Assembly: GCF_001307035.1 (NCBI RefSeq)
Contig: NZ_LKIU01000002.1
Span: 805,528-869,527 of the forward strand
Length of the DNA stretch: 64,000 nucleotides
Direction of reading: 5' to 3'
DNA from: Arthrobacter sp. Edens01
GTDB lineage: Bacteria; Actinomycetota; Actinomycetes; Actinomycetales; Micrococcaceae
Below the pieces are notes generated by a model. The model saw only the letters and a program-made list of their open reading frames with translations, was not told the DNA's origin and searched no databases. Below, piece by piece: positions 53,817 to 62,580 of the stretch. How positions within the stretch are numbered: the first letter of the stretch is position 1; every line of letters begins with the position of its first letter. The translations under genes were made by a program, and so were the position numbers.

Positions 53817-54326
53817 CTAGGCCAGGAAACGGGAGGGAACGGTTTCCTCCATGACCTTCGCGACGGCGTCCTGCTGGTCCTGCGCGAGTTTCAGCAGTTC
53901 GCGGATCCGCGGGGCATGGAAGCGGTGGTCGTGTGCCGAGAGCACCAGCAGGGTCCGGTAAAGGCATTCCTTGGCACGGACAATGGACTGGAGCGTCTCC
54001 AGCTCCAGCTGGCCGGTGGTCCCTTTGCCCGTGCTCAGCGGATTGATCGGACCCAGACGCCCGCCTACCGCGCCGATCCAGGCCAGCCCTTTCTTGATCC
54101 GGCTGCGCTGGTAGCCCAGCGCCAGGATCAGGGTCTCCAGTTCGTCGCGTTCGTCGGAGATTTGCTGCACGAGATCTGCGAAGACGCTTTCATACTTGGT
54201 GCCCTCCCACGTTGTGCGCGCCGCCTTGAACAGCCGCACTCCGGTTTCCGCTCCCAGGAGGTGGTCATCCAGGTAGGCGGCCAGTGACTCGTGCCGGGGT
54301 GTTCGGCCGGGCTCTGTCTGCGGCAT
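53817..54326 (-). CDS. Unknown helical protein (169 aa)
   Basis: ATG 54326 with GGAG upstream; the frame is open to 54431 but without a better site. The 169-residue product is predicted almost wholly helical: AAYLDDHLLGAETGVRLFKAARTTWEGTKYESVFADLVQQISDERDELETLI, then RIKKGLAWIGAVGGRLGPINPL, then LQSIVRAKECLYRTLLVLSAH. The four-long-helix pattern with Glu/His spacing recalls ferritin-like bundles, but metal ligands are not clearly matched. No firm family. Confidence 0.65.
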   Translation of the reverse strand: MPQTEPGRTPRHESLAAYLDDHLLGAETGVRLFKAARTTWEGTKYESVFADLVQQISDERDELETLILALGYQRSRIKKGLAWIGAVGGRLGPINPLSTGKGTTGQLELETLQSIVRAKECLYRTLLVLSAHDHRFHAPRIRELLKLAQDQQDAVAKVMEETVPSRFLA

Positions 54327-54413
54327 TGCGGGGCTCCTTCTCTGCTCCTGGCGCGGCGGAAAACCGCCGGCACGGTTATCAGTATGCTTTGTATCTTTGC
54401 AGATCAGACGCAA

Positions 54414-54456
54414 AAAGCGCGAGGCGGGCATCCCCTGGATGCCCGCCCCGCGCTTT
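54414..54456 (-). terminator. Terminator of the ABC permease gene
   Basis: Arms 54414-54433 and 54437-54456 pair over 20 bp with one mismatch and a 3-nt loop, ~15 nt past the stop of the leftward permease gene. Confidence 0.8.
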
Positions 54457-54469
54457 GTACACGCCGCGC

Positions 54470-56983
54470 TTAGTCTGCGGCGAGTCCTGCGACGGGGGAG
54501 AGGCGCGCTGCCCGGCGGGCCGGAAGCAGCGAGGCTCCGAGCCCTGCCACCAGGGCCACCGCGAGCACTCCGCCCAGCTGTGCCCAGGGCAGGGCCGGGA
54601 CCACATCCGCGAAGGCACCAAGTGCCGACTGGGCTCCGAGCCAGCCGTACACCGCTCCGAGCCCGAGCCCGATGAGGGCAGCCACTCCGGCGATCAGCAC
54701 CGCTTCCAGCGCCAGCATGCCGCGCAGCTGGCCCTTGGTCAGGCCCAGGGCCCGCAGCAGGGAGGATTCCCGGGTCCGTTCAAGGACGGAGAGGGAGAGG
54801 GTGTTCGCCACGCCCACCAGTGCAATCACGACGGCGACCCCCAGCAGTCCGGTGACCACCATCAGCAGCACATCGATCACCTGTTCAAACGCTGCGCGTT
54901 CAATGACGGCACCGGCGATCTGGTAATCCTGCACATTCAGTGTCTCGGACAGGGCCGACTGGAGCTCCATGATCGCCGAGGTGTTCAGGCCGTCGGCAAT
55001 GGCGATCCACAGAAGCGGCTGGGCCCGGAACTGTTCCGGCGTCTGCTCCTCCGGTACACCGCCCAGCAGCTGAGCGGTTTCAGTGGTAACCAGGGGGGAG
55101 AAGGAGCGGCTCTCGGAAGTCACAACCTTCAGTTCCATGTCTCCTCCGGCACCGCGCACAGTGAGGGTCTCCTCCTTGGTTCCCTGCGGCATGGTGATGG
55201 TGCCGGCTGCGGGAACCATGGCAGCGTCCTGCAGGACCGGGCTGTCAGCAGAGTCCAGGGCATAGACCGGAACTTCTTCTCCGTTCCTGTCAATCAGTCC
55301 GGCGACCGGAAGGAAGGCGGCACGGTCCACATTTTCAACGGCTGCCGCTGCCACGGCATCTTTCGCCGTGAACGGAGACTCGACTGGAATGGCTCCGCGG
55401 ACGGTGACGTCCACCGGGAACTCACCGGCGAGGGTGTCGTTGAAGGCGCTCCGGGCGGTGGCGGCGCCCGTCATCATCATGACCACAAGGGTCACGCCAA
55501 TGAGCAGGGCAGATGATGTGGCCGACGTCCGCTGCGGGTTTCGCACCGCATTTACCGCAGCCAGTTTGCCCGGAACACCCAGCGGGGAAGCCAGGAAGCC
55601 CACGGCACGGACCAGTGGCGGGATAAAGAGCGTGGAGCACATCAGGATGCCGACGAAGCTGAGGATTCCGCCCGGGAGGGCGATGAGCAGGTCCCCGTCG
55701 TAGGCGCCGTAGCCCAGCAGGGCGGCACCGCCGGCAGTCAGCACCAGGCCCGCGATAAGCCGGACGCGGCCCTTGCGTGTGCCGGCGCGTACATCCTCGG
55801 CGGGGCGAAGGGCTGCGAGCGGCGCGACGGCAGTCGCCGCACGGGCCGGCACCAGTGCGGCGAGGACAGTGAGGACCACCCCTGCCGCCATACCGGCCGC
55901 AACGGCCAGCGGCGGGACGTCCATGGTGGCGAAGCCGCTTTCCGGGAGGGTCTGAAGGTACGCCACGATTCCGCCCACCAGGCCCACTGCCGCCAGCACG
56001 CCGACGATGGAGGACACGACCCCCACCAGCAGGGCCTCGACAAGCACGGAACGCCGGATCTGTGACCGGCCTGCGCCGATGCACCGCAGCAGGGCGAGCT
56101 CCCGGGTGCGCTGAGCTACCAGCACGGAGAAGGTGTTGGAGACTACGAGGGCGCAGACCAGGAGTGCGACGGCCGCGAAAGCGAGAAGGATGACAGTCAG
56201 GCTGTCCTGCCCGCCGGTGAAGCCGGCCATGAGCTCGGTGGTCTCTTCCTCCACAGTGCGTACCGTCACGGCCTTGATGCCGGCATCGCTGAGTGCCTGC
56301 GTCAGGGCAGCCTGGACGGCTGTTACAGACGCGCCCTCTGCCAGTGCGAGCTGGATGGATCCAAAGCCGAATTCCATGCTGGTGAAGGGCTCGGTGGTCT
56401 CTTCGGTTGCGTAGAGCTGGGCGGTGCCCATCGAGCGGGGATCCGAAGAGGCTTCAACCAGGGCAGTCACGGTGAGGGGGGTTTCAGCACCCTCCAAGTC
56501 CTCTGCCGATACCACGGGCAGCAGTGACCCGACGGTTATTCCCCGGCGCTCGGCGGTCTGTTCGTCGATGGCAACCTCGCCGGCAGTTGCCGGAAGGTTG
56601 CCCTTCACCACATCCACCGGGAGCAGGGAATCGTTGGCCGGGAGATTGGCCAGGACAGCGTATGAGCTTCCGCGGCCGTCCCGAACCGCCACGGAGGCGG
56701 CGAGCACTGTGTAGGTGTCTTCCACGCCGTCCATGCTGCGGGCGACGTCAGCAGTCTCTTCGTCGAGGATGGCCCAGGACTCGGCGTCGTCGTCGTAACC
56801 GGCCGAAAGCACCAGGTCCGCGTTGCGGAAGCTCTGCCCCACACTCTGTGTCAGGGAAGCCTTGGACGAGGCATTGATGATCAAGGTGGCGGTGAGGAAG
56901 CCGACGGCGATCATCACCGCAACGCCGACGGCGATAAAGCGGCGGGCATTGAGGCGCACCTGCGCCAGGGCTACCTGCAGCAC
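54470..56983 (-). CDS. Large FtsX-type ABC transporter permease (MacB-like, duplicated)
   Basis: About 837 residues from GTG 56983, two nt after the ATPase stop, with GGGGG upstream. The open frame continues to 57349 but that part is antisense-phase read-through over the ATPase. It has an N-terminal TM helix (FIAVGVAVMIAVGFLTATLII), a periplasmic domain, three TM helices with the coupling motif LALLRCIGAGRSQIRRSVLVEALLVG, then the same unit again: a TM helix, an extracytoplasmic domain and VLERTRESSLLRALGLTKGQLRGMLALEAVLI. Typical of actinobacterial exporters for peptides or lipids. Adjacent two-component genes suggest it is induced by cell-envelope stress. Confidence 0.9.
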   Translation of the reverse strand: MLQVALAQVRLNARRFIAVGVAVMIAVGFLTATLIINASSKASLTQSVGQSFRNADLVLSAGYDDDAESWAILDEETADVARSMDGVEDTYTVLAASVAVRDGRGSSYAVLANLPANDSLLPVDVVKGNLPATAGEVAIDEQTAERRGITVGSLLPVVSAEDLEGAETPLTVTALVEASSDPRSMGTAQLYATEETTEPFTSMEFGFGSIQLALAEGASVTAVQAALTQALSDAGIKAVTVRTVEEETTELMAGFTGGQDSLTVILLAFAAVALLVCALVVSNTFSVLVAQRTRELALLRCIGAGRSQIRRSVLVEALLVGVVSSIVGVLAAVGLVGGIVAYLQTLPESGFATMDVPPLAVAAGMAAGVVLTVLAALVPARAATAVAPLAALRPAEDVRAGTRKGRVRLIAGLVLTAGGAALLGYGAYDGDLLIALPGGILSFVGILMCSTLFIPPLVRAVGFLASPLGVPGKLAAVNAVRNPQRTSATSSALLIGVTLVVMMMTGAATARSAFNDTLAGEFPVDVTVRGAIPVESPFTAKDAVAAAAVENVDRAAFLPVAGLIDRNGEEVPVYALDSADSPVLQDAAMVPAAGTITMPQGTKEETLTVRGAGGDMELKVVTSESRSFSPLVTTETAQLLGGVPEEQTPEQFRAQPLLWIAIADGLNTSAIMELQSALSETLNVQDYQIAGAVIERAAFEQVIDVLLMVVTGLLGVAVVIALVGVANTLSLSVLERTRESSLLRALGLTKGQLRGMLALEAVLIAGVAALIGLGLGAVYGWLGAQSALGAFADVVPALPWAQLGGVLAVALVAGLGASLLPARRAARLSPVAGLAAD

Positions 56984-56985
56984 CG

Positions 56986-57756
56986 TTATGCCCCCAGCTT
57001 CGTCAGGGCGGCCAGCACGCTCTCGGGGGTGGGATTGGAGAGCTCGCCCACCAGCGCGCCGTCGTTCATCAGCACAACGCGGTCCGCGTAGGAGGCAGCC
57101 ACCGGATCGTGGGTGACCATGATGATGCTCTGGCCCATTTCCCGGGAGGAGCGGCGCAGCAGTGAAAGCACTTCGGCGCCCGAGCGGGAGTCGAGGTTGC
57201 CGGTGGGCTCGTCGCCGAAGATGACGTGCGGACGGGTCAGGAGGGCGCGGGCGACGGCGACGCGCTGCTGCTGGCCGCCGGAGAGTTCGTGGGGGCGGTG
57301 CTTGAGCCGGCCTTCGAGGCCAAGGGTGCGGGTGATCTCTGCGAGCCATTCGGTATCAACCTTGCCGTTGGCCAGGGAAACCGGGAGGGTGATGTTCTGC
57401 TCGGCGGTCAGCGTGGGAACCAGGTTGAAGGACTGGAATACAAAGCCGACGCTGTCGCGGCGCAGGCGGGTGATGTCAGCGTCCTTGAGCGAGGTGATTT
57501 CGGTTCCGCCGATCCAGATGTTGCCGGAGTCCGCGGTATCCAGGCCGGCCAGGCAGTGCATCAGGGTGGATTTGCCCGAGCCGGACGGACCCATGATCGC
57601 GGTGAAGGTGCCGGACTCGAACCGGACGTCGACGTCGCGGAGCGCATGGACGGCGGTGTCGCCTTTTCCGTAGGTCTTGTTGAGGGCCTGTGCGGCGGCG
57701 GCAGCGGTGGAGCTGCCGGGGCCGGGCACAGCGTGGTGCTCAGTAAGGGTTGTCAT
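56986..57756 (-). CDS. ABC transporter ATP-binding protein (MacB/LolD-like)
   Basis: 256 residues. Walker A GPSGSGKST, FVFQSFNLVPTLTAEQNI, LSGGQQQRVAVARAL, VIFGDEPTGNLDSRSG and MVTHDP. The LTA-E-N motif and length match MacB/LolD-type partners of FtsX permeases. Followed 2 nt later by the large permease. N-terminal ~25 residues are a variable Thr/Ala-rich leader. Confidence 0.93.
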   Translation of the reverse strand: MTTLTEHHAVPGPGSSTAAAAAQALNKTYGKGDTAVHALRDVDVRFESGTFTAIMGPSGSGKSTLMHCLAGLDTADSGNIWIGGTEITSLKDADITRLRRDSVGFVFQSFNLVPTLTAEQNITLPVSLANGKVDTEWLAEITRTLGLEGRLKHRPHELSGGQQQRVAVARALLTRPHVIFGDEPTGNLDSRSGAEVLSLLRRSSREMGQSIIMVTHDPVAASYADRVVLMNDGALVGELSNPTPESVLAALTKLGA

Positions 57757-57825
57757 GCCTTCAACGCTATCCGCGGCACCAAGCCCGCCGCATCGGGTCA
57801 GGGGCGGGTTATCCCGGGCCGCGTC

Positions 57826-58140
57826 TCATCCCGTGGGTGGAACCGGGCCGGCTATCCGGTAAGACTCGAGCAGCAGTTCCTCAAGCTCTGCCATGTCCAG
57901 GCGGGCCAGCCGGGCCAGGACCAGCAGCGGCGACCGGTTGTGGTGGGGCGTCCAGAAATAGGTCTCCGGATCCGTGCCGGCGAGCCCTTCGCGTTCCTCG
58001 GTCTTGACGGTGAGCACCCCGTCTTCCCACATCCTGGCCATCAGGCTGCGGGCGAACCAGGCAGGCTGGTTCCAGCTGGTCCGTTCAGTTACTCCCGGCA
58101 GGGAGAGACAGAAAGTACGGACGTCGTCTGCAGAAGCCAA
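57826..58140 (-). CDS. MmcQ/YjbR family protein
   Basis: 104 residues from a TTG start at 58140 with GGAGG 6 nt upstream. DDVRTFCLSLPGVTERTSWNQPAWF and ARMWEDGVLTVKT are typical of the YjbR/MmcQ fold, with LVLARLARLDMAELEELLLESYRIA as the C-terminal helices. DNA binding has been proposed for the family but is not certain. It lies between the response regulator and the ABC ATPase and is on the same strand. Confidence 0.82.
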   Translation of the reverse strand: MASADDVRTFCLSLPGVTERTSWNQPAWFARSLMARMWEDGVLTVKTEEREGLAGTDPETYFWTPHHNRSPLLVLARLARLDMAELEELLLESYRIAGPVPPTG

Positions 58141-58155
58141 GGGACACCTCCGGTT

Positions 58156-58878
58156 TTACGGGGTGACGATACCCGTCTCGTAGGCGATGACAACAGCCTG
58201 CACCCGGTCGCGTGCGCCGAGCTTGGCCAGGATGTGCCCCACATGGGTCTTGACCGTTGCTTCGGACAGGAAGAGCTTCGCTGCGATCTCCGGGTTGGAG
58301 AGCCCGCCGGCGATAAGGGTGAAGACTTCGCGCTCGCGGGGCGTGAGGGTTTCAACGCTCGCTGCGTGCCGGCTCACCTCGGGGGTCGGCTCGCGAAGCA
58401 TGGGCGCCACGTGGTCCAGCAGCCGGCGGGTGGTCGACGGCGCAATCACCGCATCACCGCGGTACACGGTGCGGATCGCCTCGAGCAGTTCCTCGGGCGG
58501 GGCGTCCTTGAGCAGGAAGCCGCTGGCTCCGGCCCGGATGGCGGACAGTGCGTATTCGTCAAGGTCGAAGGTTGTCAGCACCACCACCTTGACCTCCGCC
58601 TCCCGGGAGCCTGCCTGCTCCAGGATCCTGGCGGTAGCTTCAATGCCGTCCATGCCCGGCATCCGGACATCCATCAGGACGACGTCGGCGGGTGTCTGGG
58701 AGAGCACGCGCACGGCTTCGGCGCCATTGCCGGCCTCAGCGGTCACCGTGAGGTCCGGCTGGGAATTGATCAGCATCTTGAACCCGCCGCGGACCAGCTG
58801 CTGGTCATCAACCAGCGCCACCCGGATGGGTGCGGAAGTATCAGTCTCCCCGGGAGCACCGGGGGAGGGGGTGGTCAT
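58156..58878 (-). CDS. Response regulator, NarL/LuxR family
   Basis: 240 residues. The receiver domain has VALVDDQQLVRGGFKML (acidic pocket), VVLMDVRMPGMDGIEA with the phospho-acceptor Asp near residue 70, VVVLTTFDLDEYA with the switch Thr, and Lys in GFLLKDAPPEELL. The LuxR-type HTH is VETLTPREREVFTLIAGGLSNPEIAAKLFLSEATVKTHVGHIL. It begins 5 nt after the histidine kinase gene stop and would act as transcription factor, plausibly for the downstream ABC exporter. Confidence 0.95.
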   Translation of the reverse strand: MTTPSPGAPGETDTSAPIRVALVDDQQLVRGGFKMLINSQPDLTVTAEAGNGAEAVRVLSQTPADVVLMDVRMPGMDGIEATARILEQAGSREAEVKVVVLTTFDLDEYALSAIRAGASGFLLKDAPPEELLEAIRTVYRGDAVIAPSTTRRLLDHVAPMLREPTPEVSRHAASVETLTPREREVFTLIAGGLSNPEIAAKLFLSEATVKTHVGHILAKLGARDRVQAVVIAYETGIVTP

Positions 58879-58883
58879 GCCTG

Positions 58884-60140
58884 TTAGGCCTCCGTGTAGG
58901 GAATGAATGCGTCGACGCGGAATCCTCCGCCGGTGGCGGGAGCGGCTTCCAACGTTCCATCGTAGAGCGCCACGCGTTCCTTCATGCCGACGATGCCCTG
59001 GCCCGCGCCGGGAGTCCGGGCGGCGCCGTCGCTGGGTGTGCCTGCGTTGAGCGCCGGGTCAGCGCCGGCACCGCGCCCGTCGTCAGTCACCGTGATGCCG
59101 AGCCCGCGTGCTGTCCAGTCCAGTTCCACCCTGGCACGCGCCAGTGGGCCGGCATGCTTGAGCACGTTCGTGAGCGCCTCCTGCACCACACGGTAGGCCG
59201 TCAACTCCGCTCCGGCCGGCAGGGCCCGGCGCATGGCGCCAGCGGTAAGCACCTGAACATCCAGTCCCGCGCGCTTGACCCCCTCCACCAAATCACCGAT
59301 GTCCGCGAGCGAAGGCAGCGGACGGGTGGAGGCGCCGTCGTCGCCGCGCAGGACGCCGAGCAGCCGCCGCATCTCCCGCAGCGAGCCCCGGCCCGTCTCG
59401 GCGATAGTGCCGAGGGTAGCCGTCGCGATTTCCGGGTCCTGGGCGCTCGCATACCTGGCGCCGTCGGCCTGCGTAATGATCACTGAAAGCGAGTGCGCCA
59501 CGATGTCGTGCATTTCGCGGGCAATATGGGTGCGCTCGTCTGCCGCTGCCAGGTCCCGTTCCTGCTGCCGTTCGACTTCGAGGCGGCGGGCCCGGTCGCG
59601 CAGCGACTCCATGGCCAGGCGGCGGGTGCGGGCCAGGTCACCGAAGGTCCAGCAGACAAGGACCACGGCATCGACGGCCACCAGCATTATCAACCAGAAC
59701 CAGATCATTCCGTTGGCAAGGCTGGCCGCCGTCCCTACGCCGGATATGGTGGGCCGCGCCACGTACTGCAGGATCAGGAGTACGCCGCCGATCAGGGCAA
59801 GTGCGAGTCCGGCGAGGCTCGCCCAGCGCGGAGCGTATGCAGCCAGTGCATGCACCATCACCAGGACCAAGACGTCTGCCGGCAGCCCTGTCTCCGGAAC
59901 CAAGGGGAGCTGGATCAGGCAGGCCGCGGCCATCACTGCGGCCGCCGGAACCGGCCGGGTGCGCCGCCACGCCAGCGGCAGGCAGATTGCCAGAGAGAGG
60001 AAGAACTCGATCAGTCCTTCACCGACGCCCATCAGCAGGAACGGAAACGCGAAAAACAGGATTGCCAGCAGGGCGCCGGCCAGATCAACCTTGAACGGGT
60101 TGGCCTGGGTCCAGGCATAAAGGCGTTGGTGCAGCAGCAT
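58884..60140 (-). CDS. Sensor histidine kinase (NarL-type HPK7)
   Basis: About 418 residues from ATG 60140 (TTG 60146/60149 are alternatives). Four to five N-terminal transmembrane helices, then a short linker and HisKA_3 domain ADERTHIAREMHDIVAHSLSVIITQADGARY, with the phospho-His in REMHDIVAHS. The ATPase domain has VVQEALTNVLKHA (N-box) and ITVTDDGRGA (G1), plus GAGQGIVGMKERVALYDG. All catalytic features are present. The pairing with the adjacent NarL-type regulator is standard; there is no extracellular sensory domain, so it may sense membrane perturbation. Confidence 0.94.
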   Translation of the reverse strand: MLLHQRLYAWTQANPFKVDLAGALLAILFFAFPFLLMGVGEGLIEFFLSLAICLPLAWRRTRPVPAAAVMAAACLIQLPLVPETGLPADVLVLVMVHALAAYAPRWASLAGLALALIGGVLLILQYVARPTISGVGTAASLANGMIWFWLIMLVAVDAVVLVCWTFGDLARTRRLAMESLRDRARRLEVERQQERDLAAADERTHIAREMHDIVAHSLSVIITQADGARYASAQDPEIATATLGTIAETGRGSLREMRRLLGVLRGDDGASTRPLPSLADIGDLVEGVKRAGLDVQVLTAGAMRRALPAGAELTAYRVVQEALTNVLKHAGPLARARVELDWTARGLGITVTDDGRGAGADPALNAGTPSDGAARTPGAGQGIVGMKERVALYDGTLEAAPATGGGFRVDAFIPYTEA

Positions 60141-60299
60141 GGACAACAACTTTAGGGCCGTTCCTGCATCCGCGCGTCATTCCCTGGTCTGAACTCCGGG
60201 CTGTATGTGCTGCGGTCCCGGCAGTGCCTCCGCCCAGTGCAGGTGAGGGCGGCTCGTTACTGGAGCTCCGCCGTCGTGCGTCTCAATATGTGATACGTG

Positions 60300-60330
60300 T
60301 TGACCGCTATCTGGACACTCTTCCTAGAAT
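60300..60330 (+). promoter_or_regulatory. Leaderless promoter of leuB
   Basis: TTGACC (60300-60305), 19 nt, TAGAAT (60325-60330), then 6 nt to the ATG at 60337. +1 falls on the start codon; no Shine-Dalgarno is present. Confidence 0.65.
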
Positions 60331-60336
60331 TGGACC

Positions 60337-61401
60337 ATGAGCGAAGAAGCGTCGAAGGTTATTTCCCTGGCCGTCATTCCCGGGGATGGAATCGGTCCCG
60401 AGGTCACGGCGGAAGCCGTCAAAGTACTGAAGGCGGTAACCGCGTCGGGTACGGCGAAGTTCGACCTCACCGAGTACCAGCTCGGTGCCGAGCACTGGCT
60501 TCGCACCGGGGAGACGCTCCCGGATGAAACGCTTGAGTCCCTGAAGCAGCATGACGCGATTCTTTTCGGTGCCGTTGGCGCCGCTCCGGGTGACACGAAG
60601 ATGCCGTCCGGCCTGATCGAGCGCGAGATGCTGCTGAAGCTGCGCTTCAGCCTGGACCACTTCGTCAACCTGCGCCCGTCCAAGCTGTACCCCGGCGTCG
60701 CGAGCCCCCTCGCCAATCCCGGTGATATCGATTTCATCGTGGTCCGGGAAGGAACCGAAGGCCCTTACGTCGGCAACGGCGGCTCACTGCGGACCGGGAC
60801 CCCGCATGAAATCGCCACCGAGGTTTCGCTGAACACTGCGCACGGCGTCGAACGCGTGGTGCGCGATGCGTTCCGCCGCGCCAGCGAACGGCCGCGCCGG
60901 AAGCTGACCCTCGTCCACAAACACAACGTCCTGGTTTACGCCGGCAGCTTGTGGAAGCGGACCGTGGAAGCGGTTGCCGCTGACTTCCCCGAGGTGGAAG
61001 TCGACTACCTGCATGTCGACGCCGCCACGATCTTCCTGACCACGGACCCCTCACGCTTCGACGTGATCGTGACCGACAACCTGTTCGGAGACATCATTAC
61101 CGACCTGGCTGCAGCTATCACCGGCGGAATCGGGCTGGCAGCCTCCGGCAACATCAACATGGAGGGAACCTTCCCGTCCATGTTTGAGCCGGTGCACGGC
61201 TCCGCACCGGACATCGCCGGGCAGCAGAAGGCCGATCCCACAGCCGCCATCCTCTCCGCAGCGCTGCTGCTGGCACACCTCGGCTTCACCGAAGAAGCAG
61301 CCCGGGTAGAGCGCGCAGTGGAAGCCGACGTCGCAGCCCGGGCAGGAAACACGCGCACCACCGCAGAAATCGGCGATGCGATCGCCGCAGCTGTGTCATA
61401 A
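60337..61401 (+). CDS. leuB: 3-isopropylmalate dehydrogenase
   Basis: 354 residues. Oxidative decarboxylation of 3-isopropylmalate to 2-oxoisocaproate in leucine synthesis. [21 protein letters not shown] at the N-terminus, [27 protein letters not shown] (substrate loop), [15 protein letters not shown] and the Asp segment [47 protein letters not shown]. Typical of actinobacterial LeuB. ilvE follows after 64 nt. Confidence 0.97.
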   Translation: MSEEASKVISLAVIPGDGIGPEVTAEAVKVLKAVTASGTAKFDLTEYQLGAEHWLRTGETLPDETLESLKQHDAILFGAVGAAPGDTKMPSGLIEREMLLKLRFSLDHFVNLRPSKLYPGVASPLANPGDIDFIVVREGTEGPYVGNGGSLRTGTPHEIATEVSLNTAHGVERVVRDAFRRASERPRRKLTLVHKHNVLVYAGSLWKRTVEAVAADFPEVEVDYLHVDAATIFLTTDPSRFDVIVTDNLFGDIITDLAAAITGGIGLAASGNINMEGTFPSMFEPVHGSAPDIAGQQKADPTAAILSAALLLAHLGFTEEAARVERAVEADVAARAGNTRTTAEIGDAIAAAVS

Positions 61402-61465
61402 GCTCAACAGGTACCCGATCAATAGGAAGACGAACGACGGCCGCGCCGTTCACCGTGGAGGAATA

Positions 61466-62572
61466 ATGTCTGTCAGCGCTCTGGAGTTCACCCAGAAGCT
61501 ATCCGCCCAGCCGAAGTCAGAGCAGGAACGCGCCGCGATCCTGGCTGACCCGGGCTTTGGAAACCACTTCACGGACCACACCGCCGTCATTGACTACCGG
61601 GTCTCGGAAGCAGGCGAGGGCACTTGGGAAAACGCACGGATTGAGCCGTACGGTCCCATCGCCATGGATCCCGCAGCGGCCGTACTGCACTACGGCCAGG
61701 AAATCTTCGAAGGACTCAAGGCCTACCGGCACGAGGACGGGTCCATCTGGACCTTCCGTCCCGAAGCCAACTCCGCACGCCTGAACGCCTCAGCCCGCCG
61801 CCTCGCGCTGCCCGAGCTGCCCGAAGAACTCTTCCTTGAATCGCTGCGCCGGCTTGTCGCGGTGGACCGGGACTGGGTTCCTTCCGGCGACGGTGAGTCC
61901 CTGTACCTGCGTCCCTTTATGATCGCCACAGAGGCGTTCCTGGGTGTGCGGCCGGCCCGTGAGGTTTCCTACCGCGTCATCGCCTCTCCGGCAGGCAACT
62001 ACTTCGGCGGAGAACTGAAGCCGGTATCCATCTGGCTCTCCACCAACTACGCCCGCGCAGGCCGGGGCGGCACCGGCGAAGCAAAGTGCGGCGGCAACTA
62101 CGCAGCGTCCCTGATTGCGCAGATGGAAGGCGAAGCCAACGGCTGCCAGCAGGTGCTGTTCCTGGACGAGTTCAATGACAACGCCATTGAAGAACTCGGC
62201 GGGATGAACGTCTTCTTTGTCTTCAAGGACGGCCGGCTGGTCACCCCGGCGCTCACCGGAACCATACTGCGCGGCGTCACCCGCAATTCCGTACTCGAAC
62301 TGGGCCGGGACCGCGGCCTCAAGGTTGAAGAACGCAAGATCACGCTGGATGAATGGCGCGACGGCGTTGCCTCCGGCGACATCACCGAAGTTTTTGCCTG
62401 CGGTACCGCCGCTGTCATCACCCCCGTTGGCGAACTGAAGTCCGAGACCGAGACCATTGGGTCCCCGGAAGCCGCCGCAGGCGAAGTGACCATGTCCATC
62501 CGGCGTGAGCTGCTGGGTATCCAGACCGGCGCCGTGGAGGATACCCGCGGCTGGCTCACCCGTCTGGCGTAG
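61466..62572 (+). CDS. ilvE: Branched-chain amino acid aminotransferase
   Basis: 368 residues from ATG 61466, preceded by GTGGAGGAATA; an upstream open frame has no such signal. PLP-dependent class IV transaminase that makes valine, isoleucine and leucine. Motifs include LHYGQEIFEGLKAYRHEDGSIWTFRPEANSARLNASARRLALPELPEE, GEAKCGGNYAASLIAQMEGEANG with the PLP-Lys, and EELGGMNVFFVFKDGRLVTPALTG. Works with IlvC/IlvD and LeuB from this window. Confidence 0.97.
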   Translation: MSVSALEFTQKLSAQPKSEQERAAILADPGFGNHFTDHTAVIDYRVSEAGEGTWENARIEPYGPIAMDPAAAVLHYGQEIFEGLKAYRHEDGSIWTFRPEANSARLNASARRLALPELPEELFLESLRRLVAVDRDWVPSGDGESLYLRPFMIATEAFLGVRPAREVSYRVIASPAGNYFGGELKPVSIWLSTNYARAGRGGTGEAKCGGNYAASLIAQMEGEANGCQQVLFLDEFNDNAIEELGGMNVFFVFKDGRLVTPALTGTILRGVTRNSVLELGRDRGLKVEERKITLDEWRDGVASGDITEVFACGTAAVITPVGELKSETETIGSPEAAAGEVTMSIRRELLGIQTGAVEDTRGWLTRLA

Positions 62573-62580
62573 GAGAAAGC

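Noticed and set aside
56984..57349. Upstream extension of the large permease frame over the ABC ATPase gene
   Set aside because: The extension lies within the ATPase coding region in another phase and looks like low-complexity Arg/Pro noise; GTG 56983 has a Shine-Dalgarno and gives the expected N-terminal membrane helix.
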